Positions 32,258 to 33,346 of a DNA stretch of 33,346 bases are shown in pieces (positions within the stretch are counted from its first letter, which is position 1; the number at the start of each line of letters is the position of its first letter). The position numbers and the translations under genes are program-made. Source of the stretch: Clostridia bacterium (GTDB taxonomy: Bacteria; Bacillota; Clostridia; Christensenellales; Aristaeellaceae); the NCBI GenBank assembly GCA_017550745.1, contig JAFZOG010000186.1, positions 1 to 33,346 of the forward strand, written 5' to 3'. Below the pieces are notes generated by a model. The model made no database searches, was not told where the DNA came from, and was given only the letters and a program-made list of their open reading frames with translations.

Positions 32258-32503
32258 ATGAAATCGACAGGCGTTGTTCGTAAGTTGGACGATCTGGGAA
32301 GAATCGTGATTCCCATAGAAATGCGGAGAACGATGGATATTGGTCTGCGGGACACGCTGGAAATTTTTGTGGAGGATGATAAAATCATACTGAAAAAATA
32401 TCATCCCGCCTGCATTTTCTGCAACGACGCCCGGGACGTGATCCGCTATAAAGACAAGCTGATCTGCAGAAACTGCCTGGAGCAGCTGAAAAAGGAAATA
32501 TGA
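32258..32503 (+). CDS. AbrB/SpoVT-family transcription regulator with a zinc-ribbon-like tail
   Basis: This 81-residue DNA-binding protein has a swapped-hairpin AbrB domain (MKSTGVVRKLDDLGRIVIPI ... LEIFVEDDKIILKKY). It is followed by a short tail with CIFC and CRNC, a CxxC-x17-CxxC arrangement likely to bind zinc. Relatives act as transition-state or sporulation regulators in Firmicutes and bind as dimers or tetramers. ATG 32258 has GGGAGGGG five bases upstream; an in-frame start at 32243 lies in front of that site. It has its own promoter and terminator. Its position between spmA and gap may be chance. It is too short and diverged to decide between AbrB, Abh and a paralogue. Confidence 0.93.
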   Translation: MKSTGVVRKLDDLGRIVIPIEMRRTMDIGLRDTLEIFVEDDKIILKKYHPACIFCNDARDVIRYKDKLICRNCLEQLKKEI

Positions 32504-32510
32504 GCCCGTG

Positions 32511-32540
32511 AAAAGCCGCGTTTCACAGCGCGGTTTTTTT
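32511..32540 (+). terminator. Terminator after the AbrB-like gene
   Basis: CCGCG (32516-32520) pairs with CGCGG (32529-32533), extended by A-T pairs, and is followed by seven T at 32534-32540. It starts within ten bases of the stop codon. Confidence 0.85.
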
Positions 32541-32637
32541 CATGCCCAAAGAAAGCATACGCTCCCGGGATGAAAAAAAGAACCGGAAAAGCGGGCAGAA
32601 AACGCTGCGGCGGGCATAAATTGACCCGATGAAAGAC

Positions 32638-32666
32638 TGGACAAACTGCCATCAATTGGGTATAAT
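32638..32666 (+). promoter_or_regulatory. Sigma-A promoter of gap
   Basis: TGGACA (32638-32643, five of six consensus bases) and a perfect TATAAT (32661-32666) are 17 bases apart. The transcript start near 32673 gives a leader of about 48 bases with AAGGAGGAG just before the start codon. Confidence 0.88.
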
Positions 32667-32720
32667 AAATGGTGGGTGAATCTATCGCCCGCCACTTGAA
32701 TTTTTAAGGAGGAGTTCCCC

Positions 32721-33346
32721 ATGGTGAAAGTTGCTATCAACGGTTTTGGCCGCATCGGTCGTCTTGCTTTCCGTCAGATGTTCGGCGCTGAAGGTTACGA
32801 CGTCGTCGCCATCAACGACCTGACCAGCCCCGCTATGCTGGCCCATCTGCTCAAGTACGATACCGCCCAGAAAGGCTACTGCGGCGTGATCGGCGAAAAC
32901 AAGCACACCGTCTCTTCCAAGGAACCCGTGTTTGAGGAAGACGGCAAGACCGTGAAGGTGCCCGGCTCCATCACTGTGGATGGCAAGGAAATCACCATCT
33001 ACGCCGAGCCCAAGGCTGCCAACCTGCCCTGGAAGGCCCTGGATGTTGACGTGGTGCTGGAGTGCACCGGCTTCTACACCAGCAAGGCCAAGGCTCAGGC
33101 CCATATCGACGCCGGCGCCAAGAAGGTCGTTATCTCCGCTCCCGCGGGCAACGATCTGCCCACCATCGTATACAATGTCAACCATGACACCCTGAAGCCC
33201 GAAGATACCATTATCTCCGCCGCTTCCTGCACCACCAACTGCCTGGCCCCCATGACCAAGGCCCTGAACGACACCTTCCCCATCGTGAGCGGCATCATGA
33301 CCACTGTGCACGCCTACACCGGCGACCAGATGATCCTGGACGGCCC
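32721..33346 (+). CDS. gap: Glyceraldehyde-3-phosphate dehydrogenase, truncated by the window end
   Basis: This is the first 208 codons of a type I NAD-dependent enzyme that oxidises and phosphorylates glyceraldehyde 3-phosphate in glycolysis. The N-terminal Rossmann motif [23 protein letters not shown] and ECTGF are typical. The catalytic cysteine is in [12 protein letters not shown] (Cys about 170). Its number is higher than in many GapA proteins because of a longer NAD-domain loop around residues 60-90. [10 protein letters not shown] follows, and the rest of the catalytic domain is outside the window. AAGGAGGAG at 32706-32714 and its own promoter support ATG 32721. Codon choice looks strongly biased, as expected for a highly expressed gene. 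Confidence 0.97.
   Translation, partial: MVKVAINGFGRIGRLAFRQMFGAEGYDVVAINDLTSPAMLAHLLKYDTAQKGYCGVIGENKHTVSSKEPVFEEDGKTVKVPGSITVDGKEITIYAEPKAANLPWKALDVDVVLECTGFYTSKAKAQAHIDAGAKKVVISAPAGNDLPTIVYNVNHDTLKPEDTIISAASCTTNCLAPMTKALNDTFPIVSGIMTTVHAYTGDQMILDG

Overview
The window reads as chromosomal DNA of a GC-rich, endospore-forming Gram-positive bacterium, most likely a gut or rumen member of the Clostridia. The support is a spmA-spmB sporulation pair, an AbrB-type regulator, strong Shine-Dalgarno sites, consensus sigma-A promoters with 17-base spacers, and a DUF4956/VTC/CotH cluster of the kind common in that group. No tRNA, rRNA, CRISPR array, transposase or phage gene was seen. The genus cannot be read from this stretch.

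Layout, left to right. (1) 1-5.7 kb: a structured repeat, an exported FMN/FAD reductase, a Wzy-like membrane polymerase overlapping an 80-residue protein, and a long-form glucose-6-phosphate isomerase. (2) 5.9-13.3 kb: one very large gene for a cyclic beta-1,2-glucan synthase-like enzyme. (3) 13.3-13.9 kb: a gene-free stretch packed with hairpins and repeats. (4) 13.9-15.9 kb: a small operon of a membrane-anchored unknown protein, a tRNA-dihydrouridine synthase and an exported thioredoxin-like protein. (5) 16.0-21.9 kb: an OmpR-type two-component system followed by VTC domain - DUF4956 - CotH kinase. (6) 22.0-25.0 kb, minus strand: two nucleotidyltransferase-fold proteins and an iron-sulfur aldo/keto reductase. 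(7) 25.0-26.2 kb: hairpin elements, a small secreted protein and another repeat copy. (8) 26.2-30.9 kb: two alpha/beta hydrolases, an ATP-grasp ligase and an SH3/polysaccharide deacetylase. (9) 31-33.3 kb: spmB-spmA (minus), an AbrB-like regulator and the start of gap.

The most interesting system is region 5. A 17-base direct-repeat site (15 of 17 positions identical) lies before the response regulator gene and again before the VTC-DUF4956-CotH operon, at the same distance from the -10 position. This suggests the two-component system controls both itself and the operon. The CotH protein is unusual: its kinase domain is split by a Met-Pro-Glu-Gly repeat insert, and a Gly/Ser-rich tail leads to a C-terminal membrane helix.

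The second theme is non-coding structure. A family of multi-hairpin intergenic repeats has at least five full or partial copies, with compensatory base changes in the stems. There is also a branched palindrome, a second palindromic repeat in two copies, and a head-to-head pair of 19-20 bp perfect hairpins.

Several genes point to envelope or extracellular glucan and surface work: the glucan synthase, Wzy-like protein, deacetylase, CotH cluster and exported reductase. Functional links among them are inference.
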